The translations under genes and the position numbers were made by a program. A stretch of 17,830 nt of DNA, from positions 1-17,830 of the forward strand of contig CAJMMA010000040.1 of assembly GCA_905214435.1 (NCBI GenBank). The letters are read 5' to 3'. The notes under the pieces are model-generated. The model did not search any database. It was not told the origin of the DNA and saw only the letters and a list, made by a program, of their open reading frames with translations. The stretch comes from an uncultured bacterium. GTDB taxonomy: Bacteria > Actinomycetota > Coriobacteriia > Coriobacteriales > Coriobacteriaceae. Below, piece after piece: positions 1-5,167 of this stretch (position 1 is the stretch's first letter; each line of letters starts with the position of its first letter).

Positions 1-86
1 CCAAGAACATCCGCCTGCGCAAGCGTCTGCTCAACGCCACCGACCGCAAGAAGGCCGCCGTTCGCGCCGGTCAGGTCAACAAATAA
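1..86 (+). CDS. typA: C-terminal end of TypA/BipA-like ribosome-associated GTPase (partial)
   Basis: Only the last 27 codons and a TAA stop are present; the gene enters from the left edge. The readable tail begins KNIRLRKRLLNATDRKKAAV and ends QVNK. This basic ending matches the C-terminus usual in TypA/BipA, where a 'xSIRLRKR.L....R' segment closes the protein. TypA is a translational GTPase that binds ribosomes under stress and in ribosome assembly. No catalytic domain is visible, so the call rests on this short motif and is moderate. A rho-independent terminator follows within 31 bases, so it is the last gene of its transcript. Confidence 0.55.
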   Translation, partial: KNIRLRKRLLNATDRKKAAVRAGQVNK

Positions 87-116
87 GCGCTGGGCTTTAT
101 AGCGACTAACAAGAAA

Positions 117-148
117 GGGCGTCGACCGCAATGGTCGGCGCCCTTTTT
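117..148 (+). terminator. Rho-independent terminator after the typA-like gene
   Basis: GGGCGTCGACC (117-127) pairs with GGTCGGCGCCC (133-143) over 11 base pairs, one of them G-U, around a 5-base loop, and is followed by five T (144-148). It lies 30 bases after the stop codon. Confidence 0.85.
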
Positions 149-153
149 GGTCC

Positions 154-208
154 AAGGGGAACAGGTTCGTTTGCACCACCACAAAGGTGCCTGTCCCCCT
201 TGTGGTGG
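154..208. repeat. Interleaved inverted repeats in the convergent intergenic gap
   Basis: AAGGGGAACAGG (154-165) is the complement of CCTGTCCCCCTT (190-201) with one mismatch. GCACC (173-177) pairs with GGTGC (186-190). CCACCACAAAGG (176-187) can instead pair with CCCTTGTGGTGG (197-208), also with one mismatch. The folds exclude one another. There is no T-tract, so it is not an ordinary terminator. The arrangement resembles a REP-like or other small dispersed repeat, which is an inference. Confidence 0.45.
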
Positions 209-215
209 TTGGCGG

Positions 216-1361
216 CTAAGCGGTGGGGAGTTCCGGCGTATTAGCCGGCTGTTGCGACTTGAGGTGGGCGTTGCGCCAGATGATCTGGATAACGTAGCCG
301 AGCGTGAAGACAAAGGCCACGCCGCTGATGAAATCGCCTACGAGGGGGATTGCCGTAAGCACGCCCGCGGCGATACCGCCCACGGCTGCCATGGCGTAGC
401 GGTTCTGGTTGTGTCCGACCATGCGGGCGATTGCGCACCCCGCAAAGGCACTCGACACCAATGCGATGCCGATAACGCCGCACAAGAGGGCTCCGGCAAG
501 CGACAGGCCAGCGATAGAGATAATCAGCAGTAGGACGGCGGGGGCGACAGCAATCGTACCCAGAAGACCGCTCACCCACAGGGGCGCGGGATGCTGGTGG
601 AGCATACCGGCGGCGCTGGCAGTCGCACGCGGAAAGACGAGCTCGAGCAGCAGAGCGACAAAGCAGGTCGAGAGTGCCGCGGCGACGATGCCGCCGATGA
701 CATCGTTAACGGTGGAAGTATCCTCGTTTTCGGTGCGGTCGATCTTGAGGGCACCGACCTCGGCTCCCGCGGCGCGCTCGGGGTCCTCGGAGACGTGCGC
801 GTTCACGGTGCCGGTGATGTGGGCGTTCTTGCCCAGGATGAGCTTGTCGGCCCAAACCTCGACATCGCCCTCGACGGTGCCATCGATGGTCACCGTATCG
901 CCCGCGAGCGCTGCCGACTTGGTAGAGCCGCGCAGGGCAACCGTCTCGCCTATCGCATAGAAACAGTTGGCGGTGCTGTCGGAATTGAGCACGACATGCT
1001 GGCCGGCAACGGTCACGCTGCCATCAACCGTAGTCTTGGCAATGTCGATGGTGCGCGCCGCCAAGCGGACGGCGCCGCCCACCGTGCAGTCGCGGATGGA
1101 GAGGCTCTCGCCTGCTGCAATTATGTCGCGGCCGATGGACGCATCGTCCAAGTTGAGGGCCTGACCTGCCCAGTACAGGTCACCTTCGACGCCGGACGAA
1201 TTGGCGTCATTGTCGGTCGCAAGTACGTTGCCTGCGGTGTCTGTGCCGGCGAACGACGCCGTGGGAAGTGCGGTGACCGCTAGGGCGACGAGCGCGAATA
1301 GGATCGTGATGCGGACCCACGCTTTACGGCGCTGGGTCGACGGGAATTGATTACAGGGCAT
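216..1361 (-). CDS. Secreted/membrane polymer-forming (bactofilin-like) protein
   Basis: The protein has 381 residues from the ATG at 1361, chosen because GAAGGA stands 6 bases upstream; an in-frame ATG 16 codons earlier lacks this and would spoil the signal peptide. Residues 1-38 form a signal peptide: a basic RRKAWVR, a hydrophobic stretch, then ASFA. Residues about 45-190 show short repeats of the kind 'V.G.V...A..I......V.G.V.V', typical of the right-handed beta-helix in bactofilin and polymer-forming cytoskeletal proteins. An acidic linker follows. The C-terminal part has several hydrophobic segments rich in Gly/Ala, probably four membrane spans. Such proteins are common and uncharacterised; a role at the cell envelope is inferred. 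It lies 106 bases downstream of the TRIC-like gene on the same strand and may share its transcript. Confidence 0.7.
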   Translation of the reverse strand: MPCNQFPSTQRRKAWVRITILFALVALAVTALPTASFAGTDTAGNVLATDNDANSSGVEGDLYWAGQALNLDDASIGRDIIAAGESLSIRDCTVGGAVRLAARTIDIAKTTVDGSVTVAGQHVVLNSDSTANCFYAIGETVALRGSTKSAALAGDTVTIDGTVEGDVEVWADKLILGKNAHITGTVNAHVSEDPERAAGAEVGALKIDRTENEDTSTVNDVIGGIVAAALSTCFVALLLELVFPRATASAAGMLHQHPAPLWVSGLLGTIAVAPAVLLLIISIAGLSLAGALLCGVIGIALVSSAFAGCAIARMVGHNQNRYAMAAVGGIAAGVLTAIPLVGDFISGVAFVFTLGYVIQIIWRNAHLKSQQPANTPELPTA

Positions 1362-1467
1362 AGTGAATCCTTCGTCAGATGCTCGACATACACCTAACAG
1401 GGTACCCAACGCGTGGGCGCTCTAAAAGAACCTCTCGGTTGCATTTCGAAGGGTCGTGCCGTGCTGT

Positions 1468-2157
1468 TTACTTTTTACGGTGCAAGAAGCGCGCGATATC
1501 TTCTTCGGTGGGGCTTTTGATGTCAAAGCGCAGCGAGAGCCAGCGCAGACCCATGGTCACGACAACGCATACGACCAGCGCGGCGACATTGCTCATAATG
1601 CCGCTCATAACGAGACACACATAGCTTGTCGATCCGGCGATGGCGGCGATGGCATAAAAGTTAGTACGTTGGAAAATGCCCGGAACCACGCCCATAAAGC
1701 CATCGCGCAACATGCCGCCGCCCACCGCGGTGAAAAAGCCCATCATGATGCACACCGCCGGTGCAAAGCCGTAGACCAGCGCCTTGTCTGCTCCAGTGGC
1801 GGCGTAGATGCCGACCGAGATGATGTCGAGCAGGGGAATGAGTTTTTCGGGCTTGTCGACGATTGCCGGGAAAATATAGATGATGGCTGCCGTGGCAATG
1901 GAAAGCGGCAGCGCCATTGGCTGGTTGAGGATGTAGACGTTGCCCACCTGCAGCGTCATGTCGCGTAAAAGACCGCCGCCCAAGCCACAGACCACGGCGA
2001 GCGCAACTGCACCCACCAGGTCGAGTTTGTGCTCGCGCGCGACCAACACGCCCGAGATTGAAGCCGCGACGACGGCGAACATTTCGAGCCAAAACGGGAT
2101 GGCGACCATGGCATCCGTGGCGTGTGAGGTAACGGTCATAGCGGCGACGACGGGCAA
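1468..2157 (-). CDS. TRIC/UPF0126 family membrane protein (YadS/YicG-like)
   Basis: The protein has 229 residues from a TTG start at 2157. It is almost entirely hydrophobic, with about seven membrane spans. Two internal repeats each carry the family signature: GLGGGLLRDMTL in the first half and AVGGGMLRDGFMG in the second, followed by a short basic tail (FLHRKK). This is the duplicated UPF0126 domain of the bacterial TRIC family. Related proteins are trimeric cation channels, and some members are linked to glycine transport; the substrate here cannot be told. TTG is preferred because AAAGGA lies 7 bases upstream. The ATG at 2139 and the longer ATG starts at 2274 and 2355 lack a ribosome binding site, and the longer reading has no family resemblance before residue 67. 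Confidence 0.82.
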   Translation of the reverse strand: MPVVAAMTVTSHATDAMVAIPFWLEMFAVVAASISGVLVAREHKLDLVGAVALAVVCGLGGGLLRDMTLQVGNVYILNQPMALPLSIATAAIIYIFPAIVDKPEKLIPLLDIISVGIYAATGADKALVYGFAPAVCIMMGFFTAVGGGMLRDGFMGVVPGIFQRTNFYAIAAIAGSTSYVCLVMSGIMSNVAALVVCVVVTMGLRWLSLRFDIKSPTEEDIARFLHRKK

Positions 2158-2164
2158 GATGGGG

Positions 2165-2170
2165 TCCTTT
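2165..2170 (-). promoter_or_regulatory. Ribosome binding site that sets the TTG start of the TRIC-like gene
   Basis: On the minus strand AAAGGA is followed by CCCCATC and then TTG. It is the only good Shine-Dalgarno match near the N-terminus and lies at the expected distance. Confidence 0.6.
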
Positions 2171-2323
2171 GGATTACGGATTTGGACAATGCCCGTACAT
2201 AGTACATGTTCGGCGCCGATTGCGACCCTATTGCTCGGCAAACGGTCAGGACTGGATGCGGGCGTAGGTTCCATGTTTGGGGATCTGGGTCGATGCTGAA
2301 CGCGATGGGGGCGTGGTTGAATA

Positions 2324-2453
2324 GGAGGGATGTCTAAATTTTGAGCAGCGCTCAAAATTTATCCGGTCGGCTTACGCCGACCGCGCTGCGCTAAAAACGC
2401 GCCACTGGCGCGTTTTCTTTACGCTCCGCGCCCTGGCGGGTTCGAATCCCTCC
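2324..2453. other. Cluster of perfect hairpins closed by a long-range stem
   Basis: Three perfect inverted repeats follow each other: TAAATTTTGAGC (2335-2346) with GCTCAAAATTTA (2350-2361), CGGTCGGC (2364-2371) with GCCGACCG (2376-2383), and AAAACGCGCC (2394-2403) with GGCGCGTTTT (2407-2416). GGAGGGAT (2324-2331) is complementary to ATCCCTCC (2446-2453) and could close them into a branched structure. No gene is present downstream of the TTG start region. The third hairpin could act as a terminator in either direction. Whether this is an RNA, a protein-binding region or the scar of a mobile element cannot be told. Confidence 0.5.
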
Positions 2454-2462
2454 TCCTCCGCC
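2438..2462 (+). repeat. 25-base copy of the tRNA-Ser 3' end, inverted relative to the intact gene
   Basis: GGGTTCGAATCCCTCC and the nine bases after it equal the T-loop, acceptor 3' strand, discriminator and CC of the minus-strand tRNA-Ser(CGA) (2528-2552), 25 of 25 bases. No matching 5' acceptor, D-arm or anticodon arm precedes it, so it is not a complete tRNA. tRNA 3' ends are common integrase core sites, but those duplications are normally direct; this one is inverted. Confidence 0.75.
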
Positions 2463-2486
2463 GTATTTGCTTGTAAGGGACTCTAA

Positions 2487-2514
2487 ACAAAAAAGCCCCC
2501 GTTTTCGGGAGCTT
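2487..2514 (-). terminator. Terminator of tRNA-Ser(CGA)
   Basis: Read on the minus strand, AAGCTCCCG, AAAA and CGGGGGCTT form a 9-bp stem with one G-U pair, followed by a T-run (plus-strand A at 2489-2494). It begins 13 bases after the tRNA CCA end. Confidence 0.85.
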
Positions 2515-2526
2515 TCTCAACCAAAA

Positions 2527-2617
2527 TGGCGGAGGAGGAGGGATTCGAACCCTCGTGACCTTATACAGGCCAAACGGTTTTCGAGACCGCCGCATTCAAC
2601 CACTCTGCCACCCCTCC
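2527..2617 (-). tRNA. tRNA-Ser (anticodon CGA)
   Basis: The 91-base gene includes an encoded CCA (plus-strand TGG at 2527-2529). Acceptor GGAGGGG pairs with CTCCTCC (one G-U), with discriminator G. The anticodon stem CGGT/ACCG encloses the loop CTCGAAA, giving anticodon CGA for UCG codons. The T-arm is GAGGG-TTCGAAT-CCCTC, and the long variable arm is typical of class II serine tRNAs. No clear promoter lies in the 48 bases between it and the upstream tRNA-Ser(GGA), so it may depend on read-through of that gene's terminator. Confidence 0.95.
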
Positions 2618-2626
2618 GCGTGGGGT

Positions 2627-2657
2627 AAAAACAAAGCAGGCTCGAAGGCCTGCTTTG
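2627..2657 (-). terminator. Terminator of tRNA-Ser(GGA)
   Basis: CAAAGCAGGC (2632-2641) and GCCTGCTTTG (2648-2657) form a perfect 10-bp stem with a 6-base loop. On the minus strand it is followed by five T. Confidence 0.8.
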
Positions 2658-2665
2658 GAATTAAC

Positions 2666-2756
2666 TGGCGGAGAGTCAGGGATTTGAACCCTGGAGACGC
2701 TTTTGACGCCTACACGATTTCCAATCGTGCTCCTTCGGCCACTCGGACAACTCTCC
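2666..2756 (-). tRNA. tRNA-Ser (anticodon GGA)
   Basis: The 91-base gene includes an encoded CCA (plus-strand TGG at 2666-2668). Acceptor GGAGAGT pairs with ACTCTCC, with discriminator G. The anticodon stem CACGA/TCGTG surrounds the loop TTGGAAA, giving anticodon GGA for UCC/UCU codons. The T-arm CAGGG-TTCAAAT-CCCTG and the long variable arm fit serine. It has a good promoter upstream. Confidence 0.95.
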
Positions 2757-2772
2757 GTTAAATGCGAAAGTC

Positions 2773-2800
2773 AGTATACACGAGGAATCGCAAAGTGCAA
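2773..2800 (-). promoter_or_regulatory. Promoter of the tRNA-Ser genes
   Basis: On the minus strand, TTGCAC (2795-2800) and TATACT (2773-2778) are spaced by 16 bases. The -10 box ends 16 bases before the mature 5' end of tRNA-Ser(GGA). Confidence 0.65.
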
Positions 2801-3161
2801 ACAGAAAAGTTGGCATTTTTTAAAACGCTTGGCCGCGCTTGGCGCTGCAGTGGGGTTTGAGGTTCCGAAAAACGGCTTCCGACCAGCGTGGTTGATAACC
2901 TCAATTGTTCAAAAAGGGGTATTCATAAGCGACTTGGCAATGAATTTAAAAATCTTTGGTTGGCGCTGTGGACCACTGGTATGCATTTCGCGACCACAGC
3001 GTTGTGCCCGTTGACCTGCGACTTGGTGCGACTTGTCCCCACGGCGCCGTATCTTGTCCACAGATCCGTCAAGCTTTTGGTCAGCATTTGGTTGGAATGT
3101 GCATGAAACGTCGTGCGAGTATGGGCATATGTGGAGGTCATGAGGTTGTAGCTGCATATTC
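2801..3161. other. Non-coding gap upstream of the rpsF operon
   Basis: About 360 bases with no convincing gene. The short open frames here have no ribosome binding site and no recognisable composition. TTGAGGTT (2857-2864) and AACCTCAA (2897-2904) form an 8-bp inverted repeat around a CCG-AAAAA-CGG core. The right half carries DnaA-box-like sequences, listed separately. Confidence 0.5.
2967..3062. promoter_or_regulatory. DnaA-box-like cluster
   Basis: TTGTCCACA at 3054-3062 is an exact match to the box common in actinobacteria. TTGTCCCCA at 3033-3041 and, on the minus strand, TGGTCCACA at 2967-2975 each differ by one base. The cluster lies 100-200 bases before the rpsF-ssb promoter. It is too small and lacks neighbouring dnaA/dnaN, so it is not called an origin. 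Confidence 0.35.
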
Positions 3162-3190
3162 TTGCGGCCTGGGAGGTTGAAAGATATTAT
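3162..3190 (+). promoter_or_regulatory. Candidate promoter of the rpsF-ssb-rpsR-rplI operon
   Basis: TTGCGG (3162-3167) and TATTAT (3185-3190) are separated by 17 bases. Transcription from about 3197 would give a leader of about 65 bases before the rpsF ATG. Confidence 0.6.
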
Positions 3191-3206
3191 TACCAAGTCT
3201 TTTCCT

Positions 3207-3235
3207 GCTTCAGGCGCACCTTCACGACCTGAAGC
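3207..3235 (+). promoter_or_regulatory. Leader hairpin before rpsF
   Basis: GCTTCAGG (3207-3214) and CCTGAAGC (3228-3235) are perfectly complementary with a 13-base loop, inside the predicted 5' leader and 12 bases before the SD. In many bacteria the S6-S18 pair represses its own mRNA through a leader structure; whether this hairpin is that element is an inference. Confidence 0.45.
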
Positions 3236-3261
3236 CACATTTGCCCAGAGGAGGTGACAAT

Positions 3262-3555
3262 ATGAAGGCTTATGAACTGCTGTTCTTTGTTGACCCGTCG
3301 CTCGACCCCGAGACTCGTCTCGCTGTTATGAAGCGTATCGATACCACGATCGCTGAGGGCGCTGGCAAGGTCGACTCCGTTGACGAGTGGGGCAAGCGCA
3401 AGCTCGCCTACGAGATCAACGACCTCACCGATGGTGACTACACCCTCATCAACTTCCACGCAGATCCTACCCAGATCGCCGAGCTTGATCGCGTCCTGCG
3501 CATCACCGACGCTGTGGTCCGCCACATGATCGTCCGTCGCGACGACCAGGAGTAA
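3262..3555 (+). CDS. rpsF: 30S ribosomal protein bS6
   Basis: The protein has 97 residues and starts MKAYELLFFVDPSLDPETR, the typical bS6 opening, with the family's central segment VDEWGKRKLAYEINDLTDGDY and the closing IVRRDDQE. bS6 binds with bS18 on the platform of the small ribosomal subunit. The ATG at 3262 is chosen over an in-frame TTG at 3241 because a very strong AGAGGAGGTGA lies just upstream of it and the family starts here. It is the first gene of the rpsF-ssb-rpsR-rplI set, 48 bases before ssb. Confidence 0.97.
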   Translation: MKAYELLFFVDPSLDPETRLAVMKRIDTTIAEGAGKVDSVDEWGKRKLAYEINDLTDGDYTLINFHADPTQIAELDRVLRITDAVVRHMIVRRDDQE

Positions 3556-3603
3556 GACTGTCGTTTTGGACTGGGCTTGTGCCCCAAGAGGAAGTAGTGA
3601 GTT

Positions 3604-4056
3604 ATGAGCATCAATCGAGTGAACATCACCGGTAACCTCACCCGCGATCCCGAGCTGCGCGCCACCGCCGGCGGAACCCAGGTTCTGTCCTTTGGCGTCG
3701 CTGTGAACGATCGTCGCCGCAACGCGCAGACTGGCGAGTGGGAGGATTATCCCAACTTTGTCGACTGCACTATGTTCGGCACCCGCGCCGAGGCCGTGAG
3801 CCGTTTCCTGGCAAAGGGAAACAAGGTCGCGATCGAGGGCAAGCTGCGCTACAGCTCTTGGGAGCGCGACGGCCAGCGCCGGAGCAAGCTTGAGGTCATC
3901 GTCGATGAGATCGAGTTTATGAGCTCCCGTGGTGGCCAGGGTGGCTACGATCAGGGCGGTTACGCCCCCGCAGCTCCCGCGCCCACAGCACGTCCTGCCG
4001 CACCGGTGGCTACGCCGCCCGCGGTCGACGTCTACGATGAGGACATCCCGTTCTAA
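3604..4056 (+). CDS. ssb: Single-stranded DNA-binding protein
   Basis: The protein has 150 residues. The OB-fold covers about residues 1-110, opening MSINRVNITGNLTRDPELR and continuing with 'LSFGVAVNDRR', 'FVDCTMFGTRAEAVSRFLAKGNKVAIEGKL' and 'SSWERDGQRRSKLEVIVDEIEFM'. A flexible linker rich in Gly, Ala and Pro follows. The last residues DEDIPF are the acidic tip that recruits replication and repair partners. SSB coats single-stranded DNA during replication, recombination and repair. A GAGGAAG site lies upstream of the ATG. Its place between rpsF and rpsR is the usual bacterial order and links replication with ribosome synthesis. Confidence 0.98.
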   Translation: MSINRVNITGNLTRDPELRATAGGTQVLSFGVAVNDRRRNAQTGEWEDYPNFVDCTMFGTRAEAVSRFLAKGNKVAIEGKLRYSSWERDGQRRSKLEVIVDEIEFMSSRGGQGGYDQGGYAPAAPAPTARPAAPVATPPAVDVYDEDIPF

Positions 4057-4083
4057 GGGTTGTTCACCTATTTTTGAGTGAGA

Positions 4084-4109
4084 GGCGGCTTCGGTTCGCC
4101 GAAGTTGCC
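4084..4109 (+). promoter_or_regulatory. UUCG-capped hairpin between ssb and rpsR
   Basis: GGCGGCTTCGG (4084-4094) and CCGAAGTTGCC (4099-4109) pair over 11 bases with two G-U pairs around the very stable UUCG loop. There is no T-run. It could mark RNA processing or set the ratio of ssb to rpsR expression (inference). Confidence 0.55.
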
Positions 4110-4128
4110 AAACGAAAGGTATTTTGAC

Positions 4129-4395
4129 ATGGCTAATGATTTTTCTGCACGTCAGCCGCGTCGTAAGTACTGCCAGTTCTGCAAGGAGAACACTGAGTTC
4201 ATCGACTATAAGGACACTCAGCTTCTCCGTAAGTACATGACCGACCGTGGCAAGATCAAGCCCCGTCGCGTCACTGGCGCTTGCACGCAGCATCAGCATG
4301 ACATCGCCAACGCCATCAAGCGTGCCCGCGAGATGGCTCTCCTGCCGTACACCGTCCCCGTGGTTTCCTCTCGTGGCAACCGCGACCGCGGCTAA
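4129..4395 (+). CDS. rpsR: 30S ribosomal protein bS18, zinc-binding (C+) form
   Basis: The protein has 88 residues: basic N-terminus, then RRKYCQFCKEN, 'FIDYKDTQLLRKYMTDRGKIKPRRVTG', 'ACTQHQHDIANAIKRAREMALLPYTV'. The Cys-x-x-Cys pair with the later Cys-x-x-His matches the C+ bS18 variant that holds zinc, as in other actinobacteria. bS18 forms a dimer with bS6 in the small subunit. The ATG at 4129 with AAAGGT 8 bases upstream is preferred to an in-frame ATG at 4078, which would add a non-family segment translated from the hairpin region. The gene ends 15 bases before rplI. Confidence 0.97.
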   Translation: MANDFSARQPRRKYCQFCKENTEFIDYKDTQLLRKYMTDRGKIKPRRVTGACTQHQHDIANAIKRAREMALLPYTVPVVSSRGNRDRG

Positions 4396-4410
4396 GAAGG
4401 GAGACGCATC

Positions 4411-4950
4411 ATGAAGGTTATTCTTCTCGATGAGATCAAGGGCAAGGGCGGCGAGGGTGACGTCGTAGAGGTCGCTCAGGGTTACGCTGAGAATTTCCTG
4501 TTCCCCAAGAAGCTCGCTGTTGCCGCCACCAAGGGCAACCTCAAGCAGCTTGACGAGCGTCGCAACAACATCGCCAAGCGCGAGGCCGTCCGTCTGGCTA
4601 CCGCCAACGAGACCAAGGCTGCCCTCGAGGGCAAGCAGGTCATCGTCGACGTCAAGGTCGGCGACGAGGGCATCCTCTTTGGCTCCGTCACCGCCGCTAT
4701 GATCGCTGACGCCATCAAGGATCAGCTCGGTATGGACATCGACCGCAAGCGCGTCGAGCTCGGCAAGCCCATCAAGGTTGCCGGTGCCCACACCGTTGCC
4801 ATCTCGCTGTACCGCGAGATCAAGGCCGAGGTTGTCGTTCTCGTCGGCGTTACCGCCGAGGAGCTCGCTGCCGATGCTGAGGTCGAGGAGGCCGCTGAGG
4901 TCGCCGAGGCCGAGACCGCCGAGGTCGAGACCGAGGCTGCTGCCGAGTAG
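4411..4950 (+). CDS. rplI: 50S ribosomal protein bL9 with acidic C-terminal extension
   Basis: The protein has 179 residues; bL9 is usually near 150. The N-domain (1-50) reads MKVILLDEIKGKGGEGDVVE, then 'VAQGYAENFLFPKKLAVAAT', the classic bL9 rRNA-binding part. A long connecting helix and the C-domain follow, including 'LFGSVTAAMIADAIK'. After about residue 149 comes a tail of some 30 residues made almost only of Glu, Ala, Val and Thr; its function is unknown. bL9 sits at the base of the L1 stalk and affects translational fidelity. GGGAG precedes the ATG. It is the last gene of the operon, before a strong terminator. Confidence 0.97.
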   Translation: MKVILLDEIKGKGGEGDVVEVAQGYAENFLFPKKLAVAATKGNLKQLDERRNNIAKREAVRLATANETKAALEGKQVIVDVKVGDEGILFGSVTAAMIADAIKDQLGMDIDRKRVELGKPIKVAGAHTVAISLYREIKAEVVVLVGVTAEELAADAEVEEAAEVAEAETAEVETEAAAE

Positions 4951-4982
4951 CATTTGCTGCAACGCAACAATCTTGTTCTAAG

Positions 4983-5021
4983 AAGGGCGCTCTGGGAGAC
5001 CGGGGCGCCCTTTTATTTTTT
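4983..5021 (+). terminator. Terminator of the rpsF-ssb-rpsR-rplI operon
   Basis: AAGGGCGC (4983-4990) pairs with GCGCCCTT (5005-5012), followed by a T-rich tract to 5021. It closes the operon before the mobile element, so the insertion beyond it should not affect these genes. Confidence 0.85.
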
Positions 5022-5061
5022 GCGCTGAGTGGGTGTCACGTCATACATTGAGATGCAGTCC

Positions 5062-5069
5062 CACATAAG
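5062..5069. repeat. Left target duplication of the outer transposon
   Basis: CACATAAG lies just outside the left terminal repeat; TACATAAG lies just outside the right one (8185-8192). Seven of eight bases agree. An 8-bp duplication is usual for IS1595-family insertions. Confidence 0.7.
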
Positions 5070-5093
5070 CGTTGTGTTAGACCACTTTGGATA
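5070..5093 (+). repeat. Left terminal inverted repeat of the outer transposon
   Basis: It begins CGTTGTGTTAGACCAC and continues TTTGGATA. The complement is found split in two on the right side (6875-6888 and 8175-8184) with one mismatch (A to G at the fifteenth base). Confidence 0.85.
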
Positions 5094-5167
5094 AGTGTCC
5101 TGCACGCAGTACACGCGACGGGGCCCCGGTTGCGACAATTCCATCATCAGGAGAGATGGAGGTTGCA

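Noticed and set aside
2324..2463. A third tRNA-Ser gene on the plus strand
   Set aside because: Only the 3' end fits; there is no D-arm or anticodon arm, and the span is too long.
2801..3161. Chromosomal origin of replication
   Set aside because: Only one exact DnaA box, no dnaA or dnaN beside it and no clear AT-rich unwinding region.
2555..3238. Several short open frames on both strands
   Set aside because: They overlap tRNA genes or the rpsF promoter, lack ribosome binding sites and resemble nothing.
3190..4962. A 590-codon open frame on the minus strand
   Set aside because: It lies antisense to rpsF, ssb, rpsR and rplI, all of which are certain. Its Leu/Val/Asp/Gly-rich composition is the usual mirror of GC-rich genes.
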